Assembly: GCF_007786455.1 (NCBI RefSeq)
Contig: NZ_VNJK01000007.1
Coordinates: 47,183 to 111,182 of the forward strand
DNA: 64,000 bases
Direction: 5' to 3'
Origin: Paenibacillus agilis
Lineage (GTDB): Bacteria; Bacillota; Bacilli; Paenibacillales; Paenibacillaceae
The translations under genes and the position numbers were made by a program. Position 1 is the first letter of the stretch. Every line of letters begins with the position of its first letter. The notes below the pieces were generated by a model that saw nothing but the letters and a program-made list of their open reading frames with translations, ran no database searches and was not told the DNA's origin. Positions 26,201 to 33,629 of this stretch are shown here, in pieces.

Positions 26201-26653
26201 TCCAGAAGGTGTAACACTCTTAATTTTATTATTAGTTAATCCAGCACTAATAGCCTTTTCATATTTGCTATAATTATCACTTCTTGAATCGGTAAACATG
26301 ATATCGTTGTCTGGTGTCCAAATATAAAGTGAAGGTGTAACACTTTTAATTTTTCTTCCTGGAAACTGAAAGCTGTATACAAAAGATGCTTCTCCGCTCA
26401 TTCCTTTTCCTGGCGCTTTTCCGTCAGGAACCCAATATCCTGCACTGTTCCTCCACATTTCGTAGTACATCATCCCGACAAAGTATCGGTTGTTATATGA
26501 GGGATCAGTTTGATGATATTTTAAAGGCGTTATTGGTGTAGCAGCATTTGCACTTGGTACTTTTACAAGTAATGATGGAAAGGAAGCTACAATTAAAGTA
26601 AACAGAGAAAACATGACTATCACTTTATGACATAGAGACGATTTTTTAATCAT
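23264..26653 (-). CDS. Large secreted protein, 1129 aa, family uncertain
   Basis: A signal peptide (residues 1-37, ending SANAA) is followed by a beta-rich N-terminal region. Pro/Asp-rich Cys motifs lie near 290-325 (DPCKTNPKDPSC, then PVCNPPTGQQC), and a long tail carries Tyr- and Asn-rich segments. I recognise no catalytic domain and no SLH domain. Proteins of this size and style occur in Paenibacillaceae surface clusters. It sits between the SLH protein and the copper-amine-oxidase-N protein. Confidence 0.65.
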   Translation of the reverse strand: MIKKSSLCHKVIVMFSLFTLIVASFPSLLVKVPSANAATPITPLKYHQTDPSYNNRYFVGMMYYEMWRNSAGYWVPDGKAPGKGMSGEASFVYSFQFPGRKIKSVTPSLYIWTPDNDIMFTDSRSDNYSKYEKAISAGLTNNKIKSVTPSGIGTDTTVVPITVDMLLDAMVTPEDITQESCAGCAPNVRGVRVYVPILFKIELATQYNVRYYTQDGKSLNNVLNPIEDEEMVVNKEYKPVPPKNAKYEYVGFKKSTTDKPPSGDIIAGNPWPYVYNGKHEKYTVHMYYKEVKDDPCKTNPKDPSCTPPEDCKPNDPVCNPPTGQQCTVSVAETLDGKYMDPLARAVIKADQRGNERFDVGLGIPTSESLYGNTFGRDYLFENKFNKMQGKCTYKVNVEKNYTLKWDPGKTVPTPDGKGTMTVPDPKQTTVREVYPHTVERPFSYYKIDMLHVYNIAQAALNNYALPNGGIILTPKNYSPPAYAASTQGNYYAADEPGVLTAPPQTITGGSTPPSVPNENGAFQSIAERAIKDVEVENDYLKFENQVIMDKKRVAKNGPSPGKIPEPKIIGQDVLYSPNNMISSNKQNKKDEPSSGSIKYELMNGNINGGDPDKSYPIYGINTVTVHTPVVMYPTITDDKPHNQRVEPDSNRAALILDRPFTVSLPTVGQHNGYPGYGHRDYAKYTDRKQVSFPFDVFNKSKSAYILKNTWIDIPVGQLEETFIMPMWIDEGNYTVSFRSIAENTPSDFTYETSANRQWQNHVAVNTIDVNVIGRLYDFRITDISDYDWETVFRTKKGSSQHSQNLYWVGDRDINGNFVGNRNLNGNPVSNAKPLQLPIKPGSHTNPGYKNVSVKTGYPFKFDFKTMGNMFGANDKVRIVPTFYFVNKDGTGRRPVDLYYHDHSRKKYFVKIGSPDDNIKQTVKLNDPMRNVPAHEITDSANFAYDNYGSNGLSRNAFIMDYQSKAKKEMLSGYYSQLTLPYQLRTFIGPKAGLPSTVSPQRANASIQKWYGEYYLPPAVYVVDKGTNIAEYGRKNGGLHDKSPIFLKNGYIVVNFNIETVRNNDTRNPYLRYYRLPGHSTPLNNQWKMEGFKNTQKDSYGHTYQLSDGDVIFYHGDLSSYDDFNTSVPH

Positions 26654-26662
26654 AATTTATTC

Positions 26663-27604
26663 TCACTTCCATGAATTTTTCATTAGTGGAATATAGTCAT
26701 CTCCTCCATGCATAAATCCAATATATAGTACATCTTTTATAGTCAAACTTTTATACTTATTATCACCATCTAGTTCATCTAACCAAGATACAACAGGATA
26801 GAAGAAAGTTTTTGTTCCATCGCCATGATCGATGGTTTTCTTAAATACTGGATTTCTTAGCTTCGGCTTATTATCTTTTGTTAGGAAGAAAATATCACCT
26901 GGGGTAGAAGTCCGTGTCTTTGTACGTGCTTTGATATAAAAATTCCCGTCCTTCTCTTTCACATAATCTAAACTATAGAAATCATCTATAAACGTTAAAG
27001 GTAATTGGGACCTTTCAAAGATAACAGCTTTAGTGTAGTCATCCTTCAATCCTACTTTTTTCATCATTACTGGCTTACCTGAGAAGAACTTTTTATACGG
27101 TGCTATATCCACAGGCTTTATCCCGATCTCATCAAGTGCTTTTACATCTTTTTTTCCTATCCAAACCCAGCGGTTTATTTTATCCCACTCAACATTTTGA
27201 CCAAGCCCTTCACCTACCAGGCGAAGTGGCACATATGTGCGATTACCTTTCAAAACTACTTGTGTACCATAGTTTCTGTTTTTACCGTTGACCTTAGCAG
27301 TAGTTTGACCAACTGTCATCTCAACAGTATTCTTTTCATCAGCTACATTAACTTTCATGCTGCCTTTGCTTTTTTGGAAGCCTACTTTCGCTCCTAAAGC
27401 CTCCGAAACAAATCGGATAGGTACCATTACACTCCCCTGTTTATCCTGGAAGGGCTTAGAATCTCCCAAATGAATCTTCTTTCCATCCTTAATAATCTGA
27501 ACTTTATTATCAGTGGGAGCAGCTGCGTAAGAGTAATTTACTCCCCCTAAAATTGACCCAGCAATAATTGAACTAGCTAGTACGCACAACATTGTCTTTT
27601 TCAT
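26663..27604 (-). CDS. Secreted copper-amine-oxidase-N-terminal-domain protein
   Basis: A signal peptide (1-28) precedes a stalk-like domain at about 33-155 with two characteristic repeats: VMVPIRFVSEALGAKV and TYVPLRLVGEGLGQNVEW. This domain is common in Paenibacillus secreted proteins and mediates surface display; it has no oxidase activity by itself. The C-terminal 150 residues are unassigned. The stop lies 10 bases upstream of the 1129-aa gene start, so the two may be one operon. Confidence 0.8.
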   Translation of the reverse strand: MKKTMLCVLASSIIAGSILGGVNYSYAAAPTDNKVQIIKDGKKIHLGDSKPFQDKQGSVMVPIRFVSEALGAKVGFQKSKGSMKVNVADEKNTVEMTVGQTTAKVNGKNRNYGTQVVLKGNRTYVPLRLVGEGLGQNVEWDKINRWVWIGKKDVKALDEIGIKPVDIAPYKKFFSGKPVMMKKVGLKDDYTKAVIFERSQLPLTFIDDFYSLDYVKEKDGNFYIKARTKTRTSTPGDIFFLTKDNKPKLRNPVFKKTIDHGDGTKTFFYPVVSWLDELDGDNKYKSLTIKDVLYIGFMHGGDDYIPLMKNSWK

Positions 27605-27644
27605 TGTCTACACCATCCTATTGTTTGTTTTCAAAATGTTGATT

Positions 27645-27887
27645 TTACACTCTAACTTTAATTAATTCTTCGATACTGACTTTATAATCATCAGGGATAG
27701 AATCTGCATGTTTAGCGATGTCTTCTACATCTTGGAATAGCCGATATGTTAAATCATTAAATAGTTCAATAGAAGGCAAGTCTCCTCTATAAATATGGAT
27801 TCTGTTCTTATATTTGAAAACTTCACTTATTCCGTTATCTTTCCACATTTTTAAAAGCAATAGCTCCAGTAACTCCTGCTCACTCAT
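27645..27887 (-). CDS. Hypothetical protein, 80 aa
   Basis: A small acidic soluble protein (MSEQELLELLLLKMW). No family was recognised. It follows the 132-aa gene in the same direction. Confidence 0.5.
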   Translation of the reverse strand: MSEQELLELLLLKMWKDNGISEVFKYKNRIHIYRGDLPSIELFNDLTYRLFQDVEDIAKHADSIPDDYKVSIEELIKVRV

Positions 27888-27942
27888 GACTTAAACTCCC
27901 CACGTATCATAGTTTTGTTTTATAAATTGCTTCTCCATACTA

Positions 27943-28341
27943 TTAACAATCAGACAATGCTCGAGTATTCTTCAATATCAAATAAGATAAGTATTCCACA
28001 ATCGTTATTTCCTCTCGTGAAAATGGAGTGTCATTTCTTATTTGATTGTCTTGAATAAAATCATACAGCTCGTGGAATGCCTGGAACACCCTATTTTGCC
28101 TTGTATATGAAATACAGGTCAAGGCATGATGTAATTGTGATTGAGTAATGGCATCGAAATTACTTCTGGAAGGCAGCTCTACATTCTCAACTACCTTAAT
28201 CTTCAACGCTTCTAGTAGATACATAAGCAGGTCATTAATTTCTCTTTCACTAATTGAATTACCATGCTTATCAGCTGCTACTAGTTGCTGCAATATATCC
28301 TTCCTGGATTGCATTTTCACTTTTCTCTTAAAGATGTTCAT
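27943..28341 (-). CDS. Hypothetical protein, 132 aa
   Basis: AAGGAGG is nine bases before the ATG at 28341, better than the ATG two codons earlier. A helical, charged product. It lies 49 bases downstream of structured element copy B on the minus strand, so copy B may be its leader. Confidence 0.55.
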   Translation of the reverse strand: MNIFKRKVKMQSRKDILQQLVAADKHGNSISEREINDLLMYLLEALKIKVVENVELPSRSNFDAITQSQLHHALTCISYTRQNRVFQAFHELYDFIQDNQIRNDTPFSREEITIVEYLSYLILKNTRALSDC

Positions 28342-28389
28342 GTCCATATGCCTCCTTCCATGAAACCCTTAATGATTGGTATTTAATCG

Positions 28390-28631
28390 GCGGCCGGTAG
28401 ACTTGCCGCTTGGCACAAGCTATTCAGGTCGAATAGCTTCGTGAATAATCTTCGCGCGTAGTTCAACTAGAGGCTCAGATAAGCGCGTTAAGCGCTGCTG
28501 AGTAGTTGAACTTAATAGTCAAGGAGGAACGTGTTAACGGCAAATCCTTGACTATTTCAAGCGCCCTGATAAGCTGAGCCGGTGCGGCAAGTGACATATT
28601 TAGGCCGCAGGCTTCGGACTTGGCCGAAGCC
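28390..28631. ncRNA. Structured RNA-like element, copy B
   Basis: Same architecture as copy A. P1 is GCGGCC/GGCCGC (28390-28395 with 28603-28608), P2 is CTTGCCGC/GCGGCAAG (28402-28409 with 28584-28591), and P4 is AGTTCAACTA/TAGTTGAACT (28460-28469 with 28503-28512). P5 is a 12-bp stem (28514-28525 with 28545-28556), and the 3' hairpin is GGCTTCGG/CCGAAGCC (28610-28617 with 28624-28631). P4, P5 and the 3' hairpin differ in sequence from copy A but stay paired. An 8-bp AGCTATTC/GAATAGCT hairpin is unique to this copy. Confidence 0.65.
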
Positions 28632-28701
28632 AACCATGCCATTAGGCACTAGGAACTCTGACGGTCAATTTCATTCATAATGTTTCTACCGACTATCTTG
28701 A

Positions 28702-28914
28702 TTATCTTCCAGACAGTACATCCATAATTGCAATCTCGTCTCTCTCTTCAAGTGCATCTATGAGTTCCGCAGGAAGATCTTCACAATCCCAAGCTAAATC
28801 GACTCCTGTCCATCCTGTTTCATCTCTTTCATATCTTTTTATAATCACAGCTCCGTTATAAACCAATGACTCTGTAAAGCCTCCAGGTGTAATTGTTACT
28901 GTAAATGAGTTCAT
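28702..28914 (-). CDS. Hypothetical protein, 70 aa
   Basis: GAGGAGG precedes the ATG at 28914. A small acidic protein (ESLVYNGAVIIKRYERDETGW) with no recognised family. Confidence 0.6.
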   Translation of the reverse strand: MNSFTVTITPGGFTESLVYNGAVIIKRYERDETGWTGVDLAWDCEDLPAELIDALEERDEIAIMDVLSGR

Positions 28915-28970
28915 AAAAATCCTCCTCTTTTTTCATTTTTACCGTCAGACATCCTAGTACCTAAGTTTGT

Positions 28971-29957
28971 TTACCTATTGTTTGTACAACTTTTTGGGAA
29001 GTACCCAGCAGCTGCAGCATCTTTTTCACTTGTAAACTTTTCAATGACCTGATCGGGATAATTACAAGAAGCTCTATAATAAATTTTCAAACCGTCACGT
29101 ACTGCCCCATGTATTGGATCATTTTTTACAAGTCTTCCTCCGCCAAAAGCATAACGATTGTATTCTCTTTGACCTACCGGCAGCCCCTGTATAAAGGCGA
29201 TAAAACCAACGTCATCTATGGTGTTGTTCCACTCTTCTTCGCTAATCTCAGGGAGCGTGAAGGTATAGGATATACCTAATAGCCTGGAATATTGATTATG
29301 TGCGTTAATAAAATGGGCTAAATCATCTTGTATAGCCGTTACGATCGTTGTTCGCCTTACCTGGTCAAAGACATCGGGATCGTTTAAAAGTGAAATTCTA
29401 CCTAAGACTTCTTGATCAACGACTTCTCTCTTTCCTTCATGCCATTGTCCTGTTGCTGCATCATAAGCGTATACATAATCATCTAAAGTAAAAGTGAGGC
29501 TGTTACCATAATCATCTGAATACGCATAAGGCTTCTTTTCCTTCCAAACCGGACGTATGACATTCTCTCCATTTCCATCTTGGAACATCTCTTCGGTATG
29601 TATCCAAAAACCATCGTAGCCTATAACGGCTATAGCAGGGATATATCTTTTTACAACATCTTGTGTAAGCTGGTCATCTGCTAGACCTAGATTAAGGAAT
29701 AGTGACTTGTAAAATGAATCTAGTGCCGTCTCTTTATTTACTTGAAACTTCTTCATGAAATCATACTTAGGTGCATCTGTTTTGGTTTCCTGATAGGTCA
29801 AGGCTACACCTGCATCCTGTACAGCTGTTCGAACTGCCCAATCGTATTGAACAATTGTTTCTGCAGCCACACGTTGTGCATTTAGTCTCATATCACTATG
29901 AAAAAACATAGGGAAAACAATGATTACAAATATGAGGGCCATACTAGCTATTTTCAT
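28971..29957 (-). CDS. Tad-pilus-associated secreted or anchored protein, 328 aa
   Basis: An N-terminal hydrophobic helix (SMALIFVIIVFPMFF) anchors a soluble domain, and no catalytic motif is seen. It ends a run of four genes with the same layout (28971-31467), each with one N-terminal helix, downstream of TadB/C. That arrangement fits minor pilins or TadE/F/G-like proteins. It overlaps the gene upstream by 14 bases. Confidence 0.6.
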   Translation of the reverse strand: MKIASMALIFVIIVFPMFFHSDMRLNAQRVAAETIVQYDWAVRTAVQDAGVALTYQETKTDAPKYDFMKKFQVNKETALDSFYKSLFLNLGLADDQLTQDVVKRYIPAIAVIGYDGFWIHTEEMFQDGNGENVIRPVWKEKKPYAYSDDYGNSLTFTLDDYVYAYDAATGQWHEGKREVVDQEVLGRISLLNDPDVFDQVRRTTIVTAIQDDLAHFINAHNQYSRLLGISYTFTLPEISEEEWNNTIDDVGFIAFIQGLPVGQREYNRYAFGGGRLVKNDPIHGAVRDGLKIYYRASCNYPDQVIEKFTSEKDAAAAGYFPKSCTNNR

Positions 29958-30498
29958 TTAACACCATGCCTCCGTAAGGAATATAGATACGTGTAGGATC
30001 AGGAGTTATGGAGTTAGTAAGAAAGTCCCTCATCAGTGTTGCATTCGTTGTATTTGTATTCTTTACCGTAACAGCAAAATAATCGTACATTCTTAGGACA
30101 TAACGCCTGCTGGGATCATTCATGTCCTTTTCATTGTCAGGAAATAAAACGTTCATAATTTCGTCTGTGAAGAAAGAATCATAATACACATCGAAATCTC
30201 CTTGGAAGCTGTTCGGATCAGCTGGATCACCGTACTTGGGATTATATTTTTTTTCGTCATGCTGCATTTGGATGTCATACATATTATTCGTAGTGTCTAG
30301 TGCTTCCATAAAATCTTCATACATAACCGGAGTAATATATCCTTTACTTCGTACAGCGTCAACGAACTCCGTGGTAGCCTTCTGCGTGATATTAAAGGCT
30401 ATCTGGTCCATTTGGTCATAGTTTTTAAATATAGGGTAGATATACAGCAAACCAAGTGCCACAATTGTTGCAAAGATTAAGGTCAGATATTTTGACAT
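29944..30498 (-). CDS. Pilin-like anchored protein, 184 aa
   Basis: One N-terminal helix (LTLIFATIVALGLLYIY) and a soluble domain with acidic residues. Its position between two pilin-like genes suggests a minor pilin or TadE/F-like component. No prepilin leader motif of classic form is visible. Confidence 0.55.
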   Translation of the reverse strand: MSKYLTLIFATIVALGLLYIYPIFKNYDQMDQIAFNITQKATTEFVDAVRSKGYITPVMYEDFMEALDTTNNMYDIQMQHDEKKYNPKYGDPADPNSFQGDFDVYYDSFFTDEIMNVLFPDNEKDMNDPSRRYVLRMYDYFAVTVKNTNTTNATLMRDFLTNSITPDPTRIYIPYGGMVLNENS

Positions 30499-30519
30499 TG
30501 CGTCGTTCCTTTCAAATAG

Positions 30520-30915
30520 TTATAACGGCATATATTCAATTTGAGTGATGGCACCGTCAGCTGCTCTTGTGTACGTTGGCTGATATTCTTTGTATATATC
30601 GATATCAGTAACACTCGTTTTTTCTATTTCTAATCCTGGAGCATATGATAACGTTCCGTTTGGATAGTGAATTTTTATAATTACATTCATTTCATCAATG
30701 TTATAAATGGATTGCCTAATTACATCACCACTTACGGTATACGGCTCTTCAACTATTAGGTCAGGTGTTAAGTCTAAATCCTGCTCGTATATAAATTGAT
30801 CCGCCTTATCGAACATGTCTGTCTTCTCGGTATGGGCTTCCACAGCTCCCCCTAGTGCAATAATAAAGAGCATGAAACCTACAGCAAATAACAGCATTCT
30901 AGTAACGTTGCTCAC
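30520..30915 (-). CDS. Pilin-like anchored protein, 131 aa
   Basis: N-terminal hydrophobic segment (MLLFAVGFMLFIIALGG) followed by a mixed domain rich in Asp and Tyr. A probable minor pilin or adaptor in the Tad-like operon. It lies downstream of the hairpin at 30935-30968 and is probably expressed at a lower level than the pilin gene before it. Confidence 0.5.
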   Translation of the reverse strand: MSNVTRMLLFAVGFMLFIIALGGAVEAHTEKTDMFDKADQFIYEQDLDLTPDLIVEEPYTVSGDVIRQSIYNIDEMNVIIKIHYPNGTLSYAPGLEIEKTSVTDIDIYKEYQPTYTRAADGAITQIEYMPL

Positions 30916-30934
30916 ATTAGAACTCCTCCAAATA

Positions 30935-30968
30935 AATCAGCCTCCCTCCAAAAGGAAGGAGGCTGATT
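30935..30968 (-). terminator. Hairpin between pilin-like gene and next gene
   Basis: AATCAGCCTCC-TCC pairs with GGA-GGAGGCTGATT over a four-base loop. On the minus strand there is only a weak T run. It may attenuate transcription after the pilin gene. Confidence 0.6.
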
Positions 30969-30975
30969 CAACTTT

Positions 30976-31467
30976 CTAATTTTGAACGAAAATGATTCCT
31001 CGAATCGCATTATTGGAATCTCGTACAAGCTGGCTTTTAAAGCGACCAGAAGGATTAATATAATCATTTTTCAACTGATCTTCTGCATTTGCTATAGTTC
31101 CACTAGCACCTTTGACTACAGTTCCGTAGGTAGGGTCAGATGGTCCACCAGCTACAGAAACTGTATTGTTATACCAAGATCCATCTTGATTAGCAACTTT
31201 GTTTTTGCCTGTTTTAACATGGATTCCGAAGCTCTCTATTTTCGCAAATTTGCGGATCGCTGCTTTTACCTGGCTTCCCGTTTGAATCCCATTTTCGTAC
31301 GTATTAAATTTGGTTTGAGCCAATTGCTCATTCATTTCGTTAAAATCATTTTGTGCTACTTTGGATGATTCAGAGGCTGAATCAAATAAGTAGACACCTA
31401 TTGTAATAAATGCAATGGATAGAAATAAGGCTGCCGCTAGTATTAGTGCTTTTGGTGCTACGTTCAT
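30976..31467 (-). CDS. Candidate major pilin, 163 aa
   Basis: The N terminus has a short charged start, then the helix APKALILAAALFLSIAFITIG and a Ser/Asn/Gly-rich domain with small beta-like segments, the outline of a type IVb pilin. It is the first of the small anchored genes after TadB/C and has a strong hairpin downstream, which would raise its level over the next genes. No classic prepilin cleavage site is evident and no prepilin peptidase is in the window. Confidence 0.55.
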   Translation of the reverse strand: MNVAPKALILAAALFLSIAFITIGVYLFDSASESSKVAQNDFNEMNEQLAQTKFNTYENGIQTGSQVKAAIRKFAKIESFGIHVKTGKNKVANQDGSWYNNTVSVAGGPSDPTYGTVVKGASGTIANAEDQLKNDYINPSGRFKSQLVRDSNNAIRGIIFVQN

Positions 31468-31574
31468 TTTTTCATCGTCTCCCTTTTAAATTGTATTATT
31501 TATTTGCATCTTCCCTATCGATGTTATGGAGGAATGCAAATTAAAAGTCTTAACAAAGGCAGCACCCCTTCCAT

Positions 31575-33629
31575 TTATATGTTTCGAATGTTCGACATCG
31601 ATTTACCCATCTCGGTAGTGCTTAGGTACAACATGGGAATAACGAGATACATTACAACCAAATAGGTCATAGGTGTAAATCCGATAATTTTCCCATAGAA
31701 AGATTTCTTTTCAATAACTCGCATATGATGTTCTTTTCGAACTTCGCGGTAATGTTCTTGAGCACGCTCCAAATCATCGAATGCGACTTTCAATGGTACC
31801 TTTTCCACTGAGTTTTTTAGCTTGTCAACCAATCTTTCGAACTCTGGAAAAGGAGAATCTCTTTTCATGTTTTCAAGAGCCTGGATTGCACCACTAGAAT
31901 AGTCATTAAGACAGTATTTAATCGTGTCTTGAAAGATAACTGCAAAAGGTTCAAGCCACTCTAATAGTGTTTCTGCATCCATACGTTCAAATTCTCGAAG
32001 AATTGTTATAACGGAATTGAACTGATCAACCTCATCTTGCATTTCCATATGTCTGATCCGTTTCTGCATTTCCAGTAACCATACCGGACAGTGATATGCA
32101 ATTAAACTAATCAGTAATCCAATAACTAGCTCCCACCACTTAAAGTATTCGTTCTGGAGTGTACTGTATTTTGTAAAAATGCGTTCAGCTGCTGTGAATA
32201 TCGCTTCATCATTCATAGCAATATTCATATCATCGCTTACAACCTGTATGACAGTTTCATGATTTACATGTTTAATTTGCTCTAACTTTTGAATCACTTC
32301 ACGATCAAATGCAGTAGTCTCCATAGCTTTCTGTAATTCCTGTTCAGATAGCTTCCCGTACATTCCCATACCTTGCAATGGATTATGAAGAATGTGATTG
32401 GCTGTGTTTACGTGCATCATGATAAATAATGTGATCGTAAGTAAGAAACTTAAAACAGTGACCGTAATTCGTTGAATATACAACCACTCCAGGGTTAATG
32501 ATGAATTAGCTTGCTTGAGCAATAAAATTAGTTTCTTATGCCCCGACTGAAACGGCCTAGGCTTGATTCTATCGACAACCCAGTTCATTGGAGTTTTTTC
32601 ATACAGGAACTTTTCCCACTCTATTCGTTTGGCTTTTCCAGAATATCTGGATTGATCGTTCTCTTGAATCTTCCTTATTAATAGGTAAGCAATGAGTACA
32701 ATTAAATAGAACGATACTTGAATGGTAAGACCCGCCTTACTATTATAAAAATCAATCATGATAGGAAAGTGTGTCTTGGCCCAGTCTCTCAAAAGGCCTG
32801 TTACCAAAATTGGCGCTAAGGCTATTGTAGCTAGGCCTTGTAGAAGATAATTCAATTTGTCTCTTCTACGAATCTCATAGTTCATTTCGGACACAAGCTG
32901 ACCAATGGAATGCATAAAGAGCGATCCATTTTTGACATCTCTATCTCCATACTCTTTAATCCACAGAGCAATACCTGCAAAAAGTCTATACCAACGATTC
33001 GGGGATACTTCGTGAAACGAATTCAAAGCCTTTTTGTAGTCTTCCGACACGAGAATTTCATATACCCGTTCCCCATGTTTCGCGGCATCTGGATGTGCGG
33101 TCTGAGTCGCCTCATAAATGGCATCTTCCACAATTCCTAACTCTTGATAGTCTTGTCGAGTATCTTCAAAGAAGTGAACGGAATGTCTTAGCAACCTATC
33201 TTCTAATCTATGAACAAATAGATCTATAATCATCCCATTAACAACCACTGCTCCGAGAATCACAAAAAATATAGTTGTAAATTCCGGATTAAAGATAATA
33301 AGCAATATAGAAACAACAGCTATTGCACTTAATGCGAGTAACGAGATCTTCATAGTTTCATGTCTTATGCTATATTCATTAAATGTTTTCGATACTTCTA
33401 GTCGTTTTCGTATCTTCCGATTGTATCCATTAAGTAATGGTAGTCTTTCGCTAATGACATATGCCTTTTGTAGAAACAAATTAAATTGCGCCGTAAAAAC
33501 TTTTTTATTGATGTTTTTCTTCCAAACAGTGATAGGATTTGAGTTACTTCCTTCTCTTTGCATCGTAATGATTATGAATGCACCGAGACATAATACTGTT
33601 CCTATTACAGATATCCATAATAGCCACAT
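31575..33629 (-). CDS. TadB/TadC-like fused inner-membrane platform protein
   Basis: GGTGAG lies six bases before the ATG at 33629, which overlaps the stop of the ATPase gene by one base. The 684-residue protein has about seven hydrophobic segments. It contains two T2SSF-like cytoplasmic parts: one in the N-terminal half (FEDTRQDYQELGIVEDAIYE) and one in the C-terminal half (DQFNSVITILREFERMDAETL). In most Tad systems TadB and TadC are separate; here one protein appears to hold both. It should form the platform that the ATPase drives. Confidence 0.7.
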   Translation of the reverse strand: MWLLWISVIGTVLCLGAFIIITMQREGSNSNPITVWKKNINKKVFTAQFNLFLQKAYVISERLPLLNGYNRKIRKRLEVSKTFNEYSIRHETMKISLLALSAIAVVSILLIIFNPEFTTIFFVILGAVVVNGMIIDLFVHRLEDRLLRHSVHFFEDTRQDYQELGIVEDAIYEATQTAHPDAAKHGERVYEILVSEDYKKALNSFHEVSPNRWYRLFAGIALWIKEYGDRDVKNGSLFMHSIGQLVSEMNYEIRRRDKLNYLLQGLATIALAPILVTGLLRDWAKTHFPIMIDFYNSKAGLTIQVSFYLIVLIAYLLIRKIQENDQSRYSGKAKRIEWEKFLYEKTPMNWVVDRIKPRPFQSGHKKLILLLKQANSSLTLEWLYIQRITVTVLSFLLTITLFIMMHVNTANHILHNPLQGMGMYGKLSEQELQKAMETTAFDREVIQKLEQIKHVNHETVIQVVSDDMNIAMNDEAIFTAAERIFTKYSTLQNEYFKWWELVIGLLISLIAYHCPVWLLEMQKRIRHMEMQDEVDQFNSVITILREFERMDAETLLEWLEPFAVIFQDTIKYCLNDYSSGAIQALENMKRDSPFPEFERLVDKLKNSVEKVPLKVAFDDLERAQEHYREVRKEHHMRVIEKKSFYGKIIGFTPMTYLVVMYLVIPMLYLSTTEMGKSMSNIRNI

